DNA from: Marinobacter sp.
Lineage (GTDB): Bacteria > Pseudomonadota > Gammaproteobacteria > Pseudomonadales > Oleiphilaceae
NCBI GenBank assembly: GCA_022565395.1
Contig: JAIUMV010000013.1
Location: forward strand, 1-64,000
Reading direction: 5' to 3'
Length of the DNA: 64,000 nucleotides
The translations under genes and the position numbers were made by a program. The notes under the pieces were generated by a model. That model ran no database searches. It was not told the DNA's origin and saw only the letters and a list, made by a program, of their open reading frames with translations. Of this stretch, positions 47,924-59,495 are shown piece by piece. The number at the start of each line of letters is the position of its first letter. Position 1 is the first letter of the stretch.

Positions 47924-49812
47924 CAGCGACCTACCCGGATGCGGCCCACCACACGTGAAAGTGTGTCTTCAAAATCGGCGGCGCCACTGAGAATTTTGGC
48001 TTTTTTGTTGACCAGCAGCTCCGTCAGCTGGTCCGTCGTCAATTCCGTCTTGTTCAGCCCAAAGCGATCCACCAGGATAAGTTTCCGTGATGCATTGATG
48101 CGCACTGCCAACTTCAGTTTAGCCGGGCCTTCCGCGTTTGCCAGCTGTGGTAATGCCCCCTCCTCAAACGCCACCCAGCCACCTAGCTTGAAGCTTTCCA
48201 CCTGGTCGCGGCAGGCTTCCGTCAGTGCCTTCAGCTCACGCTCTGCCTCAAGTTTTTCATCCGCTTCCCGCTGAGCCTTGCGCTCGGCTTCCTCTTTTAA
48301 ACGTGCGGCTTCGCGGGCGGCCTCTTCAGCCCGCCGTGCGGCCTCGGCCGCCTCTTTCTCTTTGCGTAGCTGTTCCGCACGGGCGCGCGCCTTATCAGCT
48401 GCTTCCTGACGTTGTTTCTGCTGCACGTCCAACACTTTTTTCAACGCCGCCAGGGTGTCGCTCAACAATGTGCCAAAGTGTGTGGCTTCAGGCAACGGCT
48501 GCATCTCCCCTTTGCTCAGCTTGTCCTGAAAGCTGCGCCACGCCATCAATTCAAGTTTGACGCCTTGGCCATTGGTCCAGAGAATCTCTCCGCTTTCCTC
48601 CAGCAAACAGAGCAGATACTTCCGCTGCTGCTTGCTGCCCTCGCCTTCCACAAACCAATGGCCCAGATGCGCCGCCAGGGCGCCTTCATCAATCCGGTCT
48701 ACCTGCAGGGCGTCAGGGTTAAAGGACCGGGGTTTGCAGGGCTCCAGCGACAAGTCCTCCCCCCTCAGGCGGCTGGCCAGCATCTGGGCGATGCCATCCA
48801 GCGCATCGGCGGCCAGCTTTTCGCCATAAACCCGCTCCCAGACGTCGCTGAGCTTGTCCCCCAGCTGCTCGCCAACCTGATATAGCTTTTCCCGTTGACT
48901 GTCAGAAAGCCTCACATCGCCAACCCAAACCAGCCACTCGAGTAATTTGGTGGCATGTTTCCAGTTCTCGCCCTGCAGCCCTTCAGCCCAAGCGACCTGG
49001 CGCAGAAGTGCAAGCCAGCGTGCATCAATAAAACTGTTAATCGCCTCGGGCAGCTTGCGCCCTTGCGTGGCACGGCCAACCAGAGCGTTGGCTGCATGCT
49101 CGGCACGGCGTTGGCGGGCGGCCCCCTGCTCAGTGGCCATCAGTCGCTCGTTCAGAGGTCCTACCTTACGTTTGGCCTTGTCATGGTCGGCCAGCCACTC
49201 GCCAAGGTACGCCTCCACGGGGTCCATGGTGTTGGATTCAAACGCGTCAATGACCTTTGATACCAGTGCATCCAGACGTTCGAGCAGCGCCCGTGAGGTA
49301 CGTCCGCCGGTATCGCTCCAGCCCCGGTGATCAGCCAGACTGTCGAGCCAGGCCAGCAGGATGCCAGAAAACGCCTCGCCCCCCTGTTTGTTGATCTGCC
49401 AGGCAAACACATAGCGCAGGCGGGCAATCCGCTCGACCAGCTCGGGGTGCAGACCGGAGGTACGCAGGAACACGTCCATGATCCGGTCAGCGATATAGGC
49501 GGCGTTGACCTGCCGTGCTGTCCACGCCAGCTGCACGGATTTCAATAAGGCCGTAACGGGCTCATCCCGCTGCTCGTGCCAGCAGGAGAGAATCAGTGGC
49601 CGCCAATCAACCTGCTGATCATCCGGTATGCGGGCCACGGGGTATGGCAGATCTGGAACCCGGATACCGGCCAGCACACCATCCACAAGGGCAACAGCCT
49701 GCGCCTGTGAAGGGGCTGTGTTCGCGGTCTCCTGGCCACTTTTTGTCACTGCCATTGAAGCACTGTTCCCACAGCTGTCGCTGATACCGATAAGTGAAGT
49801 CATATTGTTCAT
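47923..49812 (-). CDS. DUF1631-like protein with long coiled coil
   Basis: This 629-residue soluble protein has an N-terminal helical region (about 50-430), then a highly charged Ala/Glu/Arg coiled coil (about 465-535). The C-terminal module KLKLAVRINASRKLILVDR-FGLNKTELT near 567-595 resembles the end of DUF1631 proteins. The assignment is by eye and moderate. Coupling to a canonical PilZ gene suggests a shared role in c-di-GMP output. No signal peptide or membrane helix is evident. Confidence 0.65.
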   Translation of the reverse strand: MNNMTSLIGISDSCGNSASMAVTKSGQETANTAPSQAQAVALVDGVLAGIRVPDLPYPVARIPDDQQVDWRPLILSCWHEQRDEPVTALLKSVQLAWTARQVNAAYIADRIMDVFLRTSGLHPELVERIARLRYVFAWQINKQGGEAFSGILLAWLDSLADHRGWSDTGGRTSRALLERLDALVSKVIDAFESNTMDPVEAYLGEWLADHDKAKRKVGPLNERLMATEQGAARQRRAEHAANALVGRATQGRKLPEAINSFIDARWLALLRQVAWAEGLQGENWKHATKLLEWLVWVGDVRLSDSQREKLYQVGEQLGDKLSDVWERVYGEKLAADALDGIAQMLASRLRGEDLSLEPCKPRSFNPDALQVDRIDEGALAAHLGHWFVEGEGSKQQRKYLLCLLEESGEILWTNGQGVKLELMAWRSFQDKLSKGEMQPLPEATHFGTLLSDTLAALKKVLDVQQKQRQEAADKARARAEQLRKEKEAAEAARRAEEAAREAARLKEEAERKAQREADEKLEAERELKALTEACRDQVESFKLGGWVAFEEGALPQLANAEGPAKLKLAVRINASRKLILVDRFGLNKTELTTDQLTELLVNKKAKILSGAADFEDTLSRVVGRIRVGR

Positions 49813-49962
49813 ATTAGGCTATTCCAGCATGGGCAGTGTCGGGCGTCCAGCCCAAGCGTCAGAAACTCAATGGAATTCATAAAACACCACCAAAAATGTG
49901 GTTCTGTAGCAGGGCTGCGCGGGCAGGTTCGTTGCATTGGATACCCAAATAACGCAGACTTA

Positions 49963-50230
49963 AGGAGCCTCTGGTCAAGTCCCGGATCACCTCTGGCATT
50001 CAGAGCCGATTCTGATCAAGGCGCGACTTTGCAGGAATACCGGGCGTCTTTCAAAAAGGCGCAACACGGAGCAGAGTCGGCTCTGAACGCCCCGAAGGGC
50101 GAGGCCTGGAGCCTGCACCTGCGTCGTTGCAGGTCTTGCTAAGGGCTACGGCCATTAACTGCGCCCTGCGTCTAGCATCTGCAGGCTCCAGGTCACGCAG
50201 AGGCGATTCGGGACTTGACCAGAGGCTCCT
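49963..50230. repeat. MITE-like element of nested inverted repeats upstream of aroF
   Basis: Outer arms at 49963-49995 and 50198-50230 match as inverted repeats in 31 of 33 positions. Inside are a perfect 13-bp pair (50105-50117 with 50180-50192) and a perfect 11-bp pair (49999-50009 with 50077-50087). The element has no coding capacity of its own. No clear target duplication is visible at the edges. It fills most of the 458 bases between the DUF1631-like gene and aroF. Nothing else is recognised at 49813-49962 or 50231-50270. Confidence 0.72.
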
Positions 50231-50270
50231 AGCCTCATCCGTTCCATCTAGTCTCAGGAATAACACCAGC

Positions 50271-51344
50271 ATGTCCGGTAATAAAATTGAGAACGTCAAT
50301 GTTGCCAGTCAGGAAGCCCTGATTACCCCTGAAGCCCTGAAAAATGAAATGCCACTGACCGAAATGGCTGCTGCCACCGTGGCACAGGGTCGCCAAACCA
50401 TTTATGACATTATGGATGGCAAAGACCATCGTCTGTTTATCGTTGTAGGCCCTTGCTCTATCCATGATGTCAAAGCAGCGAAAGAGTATGCTGAGCGCCT
50501 GAAGCATCTGGCAGACGAGCTCAGTGACACACTCTTTATCGTGATGCGGGTTTACTTTGAAAAGCCCCGCACAACGGTAGGCTGGAAGGGGCTGATCAAC
50601 GACCCTCACCTGAACGACTCGTTTGATATTGAGCAGGGCCTGCATATTGGCCGTCGCCTGTTGCTGGATATCGCAGAAATGGGCCTACCGACCGCCACTG
50701 AGGCGCTGGATCCCATTTCCCCCCAATATCTGCAGGATACGATCTCCTGGTCTGCCATCGGCGCCCGTACCACAGAATCCCAGACTCACCGTGAGATGAG
50801 CAGTGGCTTGTCCATGGCCATTGGCTTCAAGAACGGTACCGACGGCGGCCTTGATGTTGCCGTTAACGCCATGAATTCCGTCAGCCACCCCCATAGTTTC
50901 CTGGGTATCGACCAGAAAGGCCAGGTATCCATTATCCGCACCAAGGGTAACGCCTATGGTCACGTAGTGCTGCGCGGTGGTGGCGGCAAGCCCAACTATG
51001 ACACCGTAAGCGTCAAATTGTGCGAGCAGGCACTGGAAAAAGCCGGTCTGCGTAAATCCATTATGGTGGATTGCAGCCACGCCAACTCCAATAAGGATCC
51101 TGGCCTGCAGCCACTGGTGATGCAGGACGTTGTCCACCAGATCCTGGAAGGCAACGCCTCGATCCAGAGCCTGATGATCGAAAGCCATCTGAACTGGGGC
51201 AATCAGTCAATCCCGGAGCGTCTGGAAGACCTCAAGTACGGTGTGTCCATAACCGACGCCTGTATTGACTGGGACACCACTGAGAAAGCGCTGCGGGAAA
51301 TGCGGGACAAGCTGAAAGACGTACTACCCAAGCGCATTAGCTAA
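50271..51344 (+). CDS. aroF: 3-deoxy-7-phosphoheptulonate (DAHP) synthase, class I, AroF-like
   Basis: This 357-residue enzyme joins phosphoenolpyruvate and erythrose 4-phosphate, the first shikimate-pathway step. Motifs are VVGPCSIHD, YFEKPRTTVGWKGLINDP, SWSAIGARTTESQTHRE and VDCSHANSNKD. The segment ATEALDPISPQYL and overall similarity favour the tyrosine-sensitive AroF type over AroG or AroH. The start is the ATG at 50271, although the frame is open 48 codons further into the repeat element. Confidence 0.93.
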   Translation: MSGNKIENVNVASQEALITPEALKNEMPLTEMAAATVAQGRQTIYDIMDGKDHRLFIVVGPCSIHDVKAAKEYAERLKHLADELSDTLFIVMRVYFEKPRTTVGWKGLINDPHLNDSFDIEQGLHIGRRLLLDIAEMGLPTATEALDPISPQYLQDTISWSAIGARTTESQTHREMSSGLSMAIGFKNGTDGGLDVAVNAMNSVSHPHSFLGIDQKGQVSIIRTKGNAYGHVVLRGGGGKPNYDTVSVKLCEQALEKAGLRKSIMVDCSHANSNKDPGLQPLVMQDVVHQILEGNASIQSLMIESHLNWGNQSIPERLEDLKYGVSITDACIDWDTTEKALREMRDKLKDVLPKRIS

Positions 51345-51381
51345 CCACCGCGAGCCATCCGGCGGCAGGTTAGCATTCAAT

Positions 51382-51413
51382 AAAAAAGGAGGCTGCATCG
51401 CCTCCTTTTTTTG
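51382..51413. terminator. Bidirectional terminator between aroF and cobA
   Basis: The stem GGAGGC-tgcatc-GCCTCC is flanked by six A on the left and seven or more T on the right. It can serve both convergent genes. Confidence 0.92.
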
Positions 51414-51414
51414 C

Positions 51415-52235
51415 TCACTGCCGCCAGCTATCTACCCAGTTCAATTTATCCCGCAAGCGCACGACCTCGCCGATAATGATAAGGGTCGGTGCATGTACAC
51501 CACTGGCCGCAACCCGCTCAACAATGTTGGTCAGGTTTCCGGTAACCACCTGCTGTTCAGGTGTTGTGCCCTTGGAAATCAGGGCGATGGGCATGTCAGG
51601 AGTCATCCCGTAGGCTATCAGCTCGCGGGTGATAACAGGCAAACCCACCAAGCCCATGTAGAACACCAGTGTCTGGTTGGACTGGACAAAATCCCGCCAG
51701 GGTAAATCACAGGTATCATTTTTCAGGTGCCCGGTGATAAAGCGCACCGATTGAGCATAGTTCCTGTGGGTCAGCGGAATACCGGCATAAGCGGAGCAGC
51801 CAGACGCGGCGGTGATACCCGGCACCACCTGAAAGGGTACGCCGGCATCCGCCAGTGTTTCGATTTCCTCGCCGCCGCGACCAAAGATAAAGGGATCGCC
51901 GCCCTTGAGCCGCACCACCACTCTGCCCGCCTTGGCATAATCCACTAGCCGCTGATTGATCTGATCCTGAGGCAGTGTGTGGTTTGACCGCTGTTTACCC
52001 ACGTGGACCCGCTCAGCATCCGGGCGGATCAATGCCAGTATTTCCGGTGACACCAGACGGTCGTAAAGCACCACATCGGCACGGGCAATCAGTTTGACGG
52101 CTTTAAGGGTCAATAACTCCGGGTCGCCTGGCCCAGCGCCCACCAGAAACACACCCTCTGTCGGCGTCGGTTGCGACGCCTCTTCGATGGCGTTATGAAT
52201 CGTCTGGTCAAGCAGCGCTGAATCAGGACTAGTCA

Positions 52236-52236
<1 letters not shown>
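51415..52236 (-). CDS. cobA: Uroporphyrinogen-III C-methyltransferase (SUMT)
   Basis: This 273-residue enzyme makes precorrin-2 from uroporphyrinogen III using two SAM molecules, towards siroheme or cobalamin. Motifs are [15 protein letters not shown] at 32-46, [30 protein letters not shown] and [22 protein letters not shown]. It lacks the CysG dehydrogenase/chelatase half. The first base overlaps the last of serS. Its product could supply the sulfite reductase at 29293 and the cobalamin used by MetH. Confidence 0.95.
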
Positions 52237-53528
<1,292 letters not shown>

Positions 53529-53620
53529 TTATAGGTCGAACGGAAAACGGCATTATACCCGGCTGAACGACCGTGACCACCGGCCGGTTAACCATTATTC
53601 AGAATGGGAAAAGACCGGTA

Positions 53621-54964
53621 TCAGGCGGGGTCATCCCAGCGCTTGCGGTTGCTCGCGTCATTGCGGGCTTCGAGCCAGTCTCGTTTCTGAGCCAGCTTGA
53701 TTTCCAGGCCACGTTCGACCGGGTGGTAGTAGCGGGTGCCTTTAAGGGCATGGGGCAAGTATACCTCACCTGCAGCAAATGCGTCAGGCTCGTCATGAGC
53801 ATAGCGGTACTCGTCGCCATGCCCCAGGGATTTCATCAGGCTGGTAGGCGCATTGCGCAAATGGACAGGCACCTCATGATCGCCCTGGCTGCGAATATCG
53901 GCCATGCACTGGTTAAAGGCCTTGTAGACGGCGTTACTCTTTGGCGCCAGGGCCAGATAGACCACCGCCTGAGCCAGCGCCAGTTCACCTTCCGGCGACC
54001 CCAGCCGCTCCTGTGCCTCCCAGGCATCCAGTGCCAGCCGAAGGGCCCGAGGATCCGCATTGCCGATATCCTCACTGGCAATACGGGCCAGGCGCCGCGC
54101 CACATAGGCAGGCTCAGCGCCGCCATCCAGCATCCGACACATCCAGTAGAGGGAGGCATCCGGGTCAGAACCACGTACCGATTTATGCAGCGCGGAGATC
54201 TGGTCATAGAAAATATCGCCGCCCTTGTCGAAGCGACGCAGGCTGGCCTGCAAGACCTGTTCAAGTACCGCCTCAGTCACCAGCGCCTGGCCCGTGGTGT
54301 CATCCGCCAGATCGGCGCTGATTTCCAGTATGTTAAGCGCCCGTCTGGCGTCGCCGCCAGCGGCACTGACCATCAGATCGAGAATGGTGTCAGGCACCTG
54401 TACGCGATCGGCCAGCCCTTCCGGCGAGTGCAAGGCCCGTTGCAACAGCTGCTTCAGGTCCTCAGCTTCAAGATGTTTGAGGACATACACCCGGGTACGG
54501 GACAGCAAGGCACTGTTGAGTTCAAAGGAGGGGTTTTCGGTGGTGGCGCCAACAAAAATAAAGGTGCCATCTTCGATATGGGGCAGGAATGCATCCTGCT
54601 GGCTTTTGTTGAAACGGTGCACCTCATCGACGAACAGCAACGTGTCCCTGCCCTCCGCATCTTTGCGCAGCTTGGCCCGTTCAACCGCGGCCCGGATATC
54701 CTTGACCCCGCTGAGCACTGCCGACATCGTTTCGTATGCCAGATCACCTATATTCGCTAACAATCTGGCGAAACTGGTTTTACCGACGCCCGGCGGCCCC
54801 CAAAGGATCATGGAGTGCAGCTGGCCCTGCTCCAATGCGCGCCGCAGGGGCTTATCCTGCCCTAGCAGATGATGCTGACCGGCATAGTCGTCAAGCGTCC
54901 TTGGCCGCATACGGGCAGCCAATGGCTGAAACCCCTGGCTTTCGCCAAAGAGGCCTGCCTGCAT
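53621..54964 (-). CDS. rarA: Replication-associated recombination protein A (AAA+ ATPase)
   Basis: This 447-residue RarA/MgsA protein, related to eukaryotic WRNIP1, acts at stalled replication forks. Walker A is WGPPGVGKTSFARLLA near 55-70, Walker B LLFVDEVHRFNKSQQDAFLP near 107-126, and sensor GATTENPSFELNSALLSR near 138. The C-terminal tetramerisation part includes PVHLRNAPTSLMKSLGHG. Its start overlaps the lolA stop by one base (TGATG). Confidence 0.96.
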   Translation of the reverse strand: MQAGLFGESQGFQPLAARMRPRTLDDYAGQHHLLGQDKPLRRALEQGQLHSMILWGPPGVGKTSFARLLANIGDLAYETMSAVLSGVKDIRAAVERAKLRKDAEGRDTLLFVDEVHRFNKSQQDAFLPHIEDGTFIFVGATTENPSFELNSALLSRTRVYVLKHLEAEDLKQLLQRALHSPEGLADRVQVPDTILDLMVSAAGGDARRALNILEISADLADDTTGQALVTEAVLEQVLQASLRRFDKGGDIFYDQISALHKSVRGSDPDASLYWMCRMLDGGAEPAYVARRLARIASEDIGNADPRALRLALDAWEAQERLGSPEGELALAQAVVYLALAPKSNAVYKAFNQCMADIRSQGDHEVPVHLRNAPTSLMKSLGHGDEYRYAHDEPDAFAAGEVYLPHALKGTRYYHPVERGLEIKLAQKRDWLEARNDASNRKRWDDPA

Positions 54965-55608
54965 CAGCGCTCGCTCCGGATAACGTCAGTGCCTTCCGGA
55001 TACTCAAGCTGGAAGGCGCCGTCGTCGATCGCGCCATTAATAGCGATATTACGGAAACTCAGAATGCTGATCTGCTCGAAAGAGTCCTGCAGCCGCATTT
55101 CCTGCAACTGCTGGTCACGGAAACGGAGCCGCAGCGTAACGAACAGCGAGTCCGGACTGCGGGGCTCCAGGGTATAGTCCACAACCCCACCGTTATGATG
55201 CTGGACACTGACCCGGTAACTGTCCTCCAGATCATCCACTTCACCGCTGAGCAACAGCGCAGGCGTTGAGCTCATCTGCTGGTCCATGGCCTGAATGGTG
55301 ACCTGCTCAAGGTCAGGGTCATAAACCTCAACGTAGCGGCCCCGTGCCACAATATACTGCTCCATGGGTGGCTCAGCATACCAGTAGAACAGGCCGGGAC
55401 GTTTTGCCTTCAGGTTGCCCTGAACTTCCTGTACCCGGCGGCCTTGGGCATCCACGACAATCTGAATAAAATCTGCTTCAAAGGCCCGGTACTCTCTCAG
55501 GGTTTCAGCAAGGCTCCTGGAGGCGTTGCTGTCATCACCAGCCTGGGCATTGAAGCCCAGCAAGGTAAGTCCCAACGTGAGAAAAAAAGTCCGGATAGCT
55601 ACTGTCAT
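54964..55608 (-). CDS. lolA: Outer-membrane lipoprotein carrier LolA
   Basis: This 214-residue periplasmic chaperone carries lipoproteins from LolCDE to LolB. The signal peptide ends near AQA-GD at about residue 22. The segments FEADFIQIVVDAQGRRVQEV and GLFYWYAEPPMEQYIV are typical. The start is the ATG at 55608, with AGGA and GGAG upstream. An ATG 18 codons earlier lies within the end of ftsK. It is coupled to rarA. Confidence 0.94.
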   Translation of the reverse strand: MTVAIRTFFLTLGLTLLGFNAQAGDDSNASRSLAETLREYRAFEADFIQIVVDAQGRRVQEVQGNLKAKRPGLFYWYAEPPMEQYIVARGRYVEVYDPDLEQVTIQAMDQQMSSTPALLLSGEVDDLEDSYRVSVQHHNGGVVDYTLEPRSPDSLFVTLRLRFRDQQLQEMRLQDSFEQISILSFRNIAINGAIDDGAFQLEYPEGTDVIRSER

Positions 55609-55636
55609 CAAATCCTGCTCCACTTGCAAAAGGGCG

Positions 55637-58249
55637 TCAGTCTCTGGGTGGCGGTGGCGCAAGCACTTCCCTTGAGCCGTTATGCCCAGCCGGGCTTACC
55701 ACCCCGGAAGCTTCCATGGCATCCACCAGATTCGCTGCGCGGTTATAACCAATCTTGAACTTACGCTGCACCGAGGAGATGGACACCCGGCGGCTTTCCG
55801 TCACGAACGCGACGGCTTCGTCATAGAGGGAGTCCCCCTCACTGTCGCCACCGCCCTCACTGAGGGTCGGCACACCCGGCAGATACTCGCCTTCGGCGCC
55901 ATTGAGGACATCCTCCACATACACCGGCTCCCCGCGTGCCTTCCAGGCACTGACGACCCGGTGCACTTCATCATCATCCACAAAAGCGCCGTGAACCCTG
56001 ACCGGCAAGCCGGAGCCCGGTGGCAGGTAGAGCATGTCACCATGCCCCAGCAGCTGCTCTGCACCGCCCTGATCGAGCACCGTGCGAGAGTCAATCTTGG
56101 ATGAGACCTGGAAGGACATCCGTGTTGGAATATTGGCTTTGATCAGGCCGGTAATAACATCCACCGACGGGCGCTGGGTGGCAAGAATAAGGTGGATACC
56201 GGCTGCGCGGGCCTTCTGGGCAATCCGCGCGATCAGTTCCTCTACTTTTTTGCCGACAATCATCATCATGTCGGCAAACTCGTCGATGACCACCACGATA
56301 AACGGCAGGGTCTCCAGTTCCGGCCGGTCCTCCTCACCGTTCATCAGGTATTCATCGGGCTTCCACAGAGGATCCAGTAGCGGCTCGCCTGCTTCAATGG
56401 CCTCTTTAACCTTGCGGTTATAACCGGCAATATTGCGGACACCGAGGTTCGCCATCAGCTTGTAGCGTCGCTCCATCTCGGCAACACTCCAGCGCAGGGC
56501 GTTGGCCGCCTCTTTCATGTCAGTGACCACCGGCGCCAACAGGTGGGGTATACCCTCATAGATGCTCAGTTCCAGCATCTTCGGGTCCACCATAATAAAG
56601 CGCACTTCCTCAGGAGTTGCCTTGAGCAGCATACTCAGCAGCATGGCATTGACACCAACGGATTTACCGGAGCCGGTGGTACCGGCCACCAGCAGGTGCG
56701 GCATTTTGGCGAGATTGGCCGTTACCGGATTGCCGCCAATATCATTACCCAAAGCAAGCGTCAGGGGTGAGCTGGACTCTCGGAACAACTTGCTGTCCAG
56801 TACCTCGCTGAGACGCACCATCTGGCGTTTCTCGTTGGGTATCTCTATGCCCACCACGGACTTGCCGGGAATCACCTCTACTACGCGGACACTGAGCACT
56901 GCCAGTGACCGGGCAAGGTCCTTCGCAAGGTTGGAGATGCGCGATACCTTGACGCCGGGGGCGGGTTTGATTTCAAACCGGGTGATGACCGGACCGGGAT
57001 TGACCTCGACCACTTCCACGCTGACGCCAAAGTCGGCGAGCTTTTCTTCCAGCAGCCGCGACATGTGCTCAAGGGACTCTTCGGTATAGCCCTGCTCCTG
57101 ATGAGGGTCAGGCGGGTCCAGCAGGGCCACCGGCGGAATCACGCTGTCGATATCATCAAACAGGGAGCGTTGCGGGGGCTCTTCAGCGCTCTGCCGCGGC
57201 TCTTCTTCCCGCTTGAACGGTGAAATTTTCAGGGCTTTCTTCAAGCCGTTGCCAGCGTTCTGCTTGCCGGGCAGCGTATCGCCCTGGGGCTTGGTGACGC
57301 CGCGACCCTCTTCATCCGCCGCAAACTTTTCCAGCAGACGGGGCTCCTCGGCGGCAAGGTAATCCTCAAAACGTGGCTCCTGGCGCCCGCTCCGGTCTGC
57401 AGAGGGCTGCGGCTTTGCAGCAATCTTGCGGCGGCGGAACAGGGATTTAAGTCGCGCCATTAGACCGTCAGGCCTTTTGTTGGCCCCCGAATCCGGCGAA
57501 GTGACACGCTCATTGACTAGGGGTGGCTCACGTTTGGGTTGGTTTTTCTCCGCCGCAGGCTTCGATGGCTTTACCGTATCTTTGGGCTGGCTCTTTGCCT
57601 TTTCGACAGAGGTATCAAACGCTGCCCGTAATGTGCGGCCCAGCTTGAGGGTCATCCGCCCCACCCAGTCCATCAGCGCAAACCAGGACAAACCGGTGAA
57701 GATGGTGATGGCAAAGAGGAAGATAGCCACCAGCAATACGGTGGTGGCGGGCAGGTTGAAGAAGGCCACCATGGCGGATGACACTTCCTTGCCCAGCACG
57801 CCGCCGGCATTGGAGTCCAGCCCAAACACCGAGTACAGGGCGAGCAGGCTACTGGCAGACATGAGTACCAGCAGAAAGCCACCCAGGCGCAGGGCCAGTA
57901 ACGGCCCATGGAATTCAAGAGCCTGGTGGCGGGCGCGCACCAGGCGTATCGCGTACACCGCGATCAGCAACGGGAACAACAATGAGACCTGCCCGAAAAA
58001 GTCCATCATCAGGCTGGCAAGCCAGGCGCCCGAGCGCCCCGCATAATTGGTGACGGTCGTATCGTGGCCGATACTCGCCCAGCCAGGATCTGCTGGGTTG
58101 AAGGTGAGCAACGCCATGCTGAGATAGACGCAGATGGCAATCAGCGCGATGGCTGCACCTTCCCGGGCACCCTGCGTCAGCAGGCGCCTGAACCGGAGCT
58201 GCTTGTCTGTCAGCGCTTGCGCCTCTGGCGCGGACTTGGACGATGGCAT
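55637..58249 (-). CDS. ftsK: DNA translocase FtsK
   Basis: This 870-residue septal translocase has four or five N-terminal membrane helices (about 30-190) and a linker rich in Pro, Lys and Arg (about 215-395). The RecA-like motor has Walker [14 protein letters not shown] near residue 520 and Walker [15 protein letters not shown]. The C-terminal winged helix contains [20 protein letters not shown], which reads KOPS. It coordinates chromosome dimer resolution with cell division. It begins 2 bases after the metZ stop. Confidence 0.97.
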   Translation of the reverse strand: MPSSKSAPEAQALTDKQLRFRRLLTQGAREGAAIALIAICVYLSMALLTFNPADPGWASIGHDTTVTNYAGRSGAWLASLMMDFFGQVSLLFPLLIAVYAIRLVRARHQALEFHGPLLALRLGGFLLVLMSASSLLALYSVFGLDSNAGGVLGKEVSSAMVAFFNLPATTVLLVAIFLFAITIFTGLSWFALMDWVGRMTLKLGRTLRAAFDTSVEKAKSQPKDTVKPSKPAAEKNQPKREPPLVNERVTSPDSGANKRPDGLMARLKSLFRRRKIAAKPQPSADRSGRQEPRFEDYLAAEEPRLLEKFAADEEGRGVTKPQGDTLPGKQNAGNGLKKALKISPFKREEEPRQSAEEPPQRSLFDDIDSVIPPVALLDPPDPHQEQGYTEESLEHMSRLLEEKLADFGVSVEVVEVNPGPVITRFEIKPAPGVKVSRISNLAKDLARSLAVLSVRVVEVIPGKSVVGIEIPNEKRQMVRLSEVLDSKLFRESSSPLTLALGNDIGGNPVTANLAKMPHLLVAGTTGSGKSVGVNAMLLSMLLKATPEEVRFIMVDPKMLELSIYEGIPHLLAPVVTDMKEAANALRWSVAEMERRYKLMANLGVRNIAGYNRKVKEAIEAGEPLLDPLWKPDEYLMNGEEDRPELETLPFIVVVIDEFADMMMIVGKKVEELIARIAQKARAAGIHLILATQRPSVDVITGLIKANIPTRMSFQVSSKIDSRTVLDQGGAEQLLGHGDMLYLPPGSGLPVRVHGAFVDDDEVHRVVSAWKARGEPVYVEDVLNGAEGEYLPGVPTLSEGGGDSEGDSLYDEAVAFVTESRRVSISSVQRKFKIGYNRAANLVDAMEASGVVSPAGHNGSREVLAPPPPRD

Positions 58250-58251
58250 CC

Positions 58252-59472
58252 CTATTTCAACGCCTCCAACCCTCTTGCGAGGTCTTTCTTGATGTCATCA
58301 ATGGACTCAATACCCACCGATAGCCGGATCAGGTTTTCGGTGATGCCCGCCTCAGCCTTGTCTTCCGGCGACAACCGCCCGTGGGTGGTGGTGGCGGGAT
58401 GGGTGATGGTGGTTTTTACATCACCAAGGTTAGCCGTTATGGATACCATGCGAGTGCCGTCAATCACTGCCCAGGCCTGCTCGCGCCCCCCACGGACAGT
58501 GAAGGACAACACCCCGCCAAACCCCTGCTGCTGGCTGCGGGCCAGTTCATGCTGGGGATGGTCAGGCAAACCAGCATAATACACGTGGTCAACGCCGGGC
58601 TGTGTTTGCAACCATGTAGCCAACTCTAGAGCATTCTCACAGTGGGCGCGCATACGGATTGGTAAGGTTTCCAGACCCTTGAGGAACACCCAGGCGTTAA
58701 ACGGGCTCATGGTCGGCCCAGCCGAACGCAGGAAACCGTAGACCTCTTCCAGCAACGCGTTGCTGCCCACCACCACACCGCCAACACAACGTCCCTGACC
58801 ATCCAGATACTTGGTGGCGGAATGGATCACCAAATCGGCACCGAAGCTCAGCGGCCGCTGCAGTACCGGCGTACAGAAACAGTTATCCACCACAAACAGC
58901 GCGTCATGCTGACGTGCCAAGGCTGCCAGCGCAGCCATATCGGCGACCTCGCAAAGGGGATTGGAGGGCGTTTCAATGAACAGCATGCGGGTTTCCGGCC
59001 GCATGGCCGCCTGCCAGCCGGCAACGTCCGTCAGTTTGACGAAGCTGATATCCACTCCGAACTTACTGAGGTATTTCTGGAACAGCACATTGGTGGTTCC
59101 AAACACCCCCCGGGAACAGACAATGTGGTCACCGGCTTTCAGTAACGCCATGCAGGTACTGAGAATTGCCGCCATACCTGAGGCGGTGGCCACTGCCCGT
59201 TCACCACCTTCCATTGCTGCAATCCGTGCCTCAAAGGCCTGCACTGTCGGGTTGGTAAAGCGGGAATAGATATTACCCGGCTCCTCACCGCCAAAACGCG
59301 CTGCTGCCTGGGCTGCACTGCCGTAGACAAAACTGGACGTCGGAAAGATGGCGTCACTGTGTTCCAGCTGCCCGGTACGAATCTGCCCTGCCCTCACGGC
59401 CAGGGTATCCATACTGGCACCGTCCAGGTCGGATTCAGGAATCAGTAGGTGCTCGTCTCGGCAGTAGGTCAT
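58252..59472 (-). CDS. metZ: O-succinylhomoserine sulfhydrylase
   Basis: This 406-residue PLP enzyme makes homocysteine directly from O-succinylhomoserine and sulfide. The PLP lysine is Lys221 in [12 protein letters not shown]. Other family motifs are [17 protein letters not shown] and [23 protein letters not shown] precedes the ATG by 7 bases. The gene order metZ-purF-cvpA-dedD-folC-accD supports MetZ over cystathionine gamma-synthase. With cysI and metH it covers sulfide to methionine. Confidence 0.92.
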   Translation of the reverse strand: MTYCRDEHLLIPESDLDGASMDTLAVRAGQIRTGQLEHSDAIFPTSSFVYGSAAQAAARFGGEEPGNIYSRFTNPTVQAFEARIAAMEGGERAVATASGMAAILSTCMALLKAGDHIVCSRGVFGTTNVLFQKYLSKFGVDISFVKLTDVAGWQAAMRPETRMLFIETPSNPLCEVADMAALAALARQHDALFVVDNCFCTPVLQRPLSFGADLVIHSATKYLDGQGRCVGGVVVGSNALLEEVYGFLRSAGPTMSPFNAWVFLKGLETLPIRMRAHCENALELATWLQTQPGVDHVYYAGLPDHPQHELARSQQQGFGGVLSFTVRGGREQAWAVIDGTRMVSITANLGDVKTTITHPATTTHGRLSPEDKAEAGITENLIRLSVGIESIDDIKKDLARGLEALK

Positions 59473-59495
59473 GCAAACGCCCCGGTCGGTTTTCG

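Noticed and set aside
50127-50270. N-terminal extension of DAHP synthase by 48 codons
   Set aside because: The extension is translated repeat-element sequence; the ATG at 50271 gives the normal family N-terminus and length.
53573-54760. 395-aa plus-strand frame opposite rarA
   Set aside because: It is antisense to the AAA+ motor motifs of rarA.
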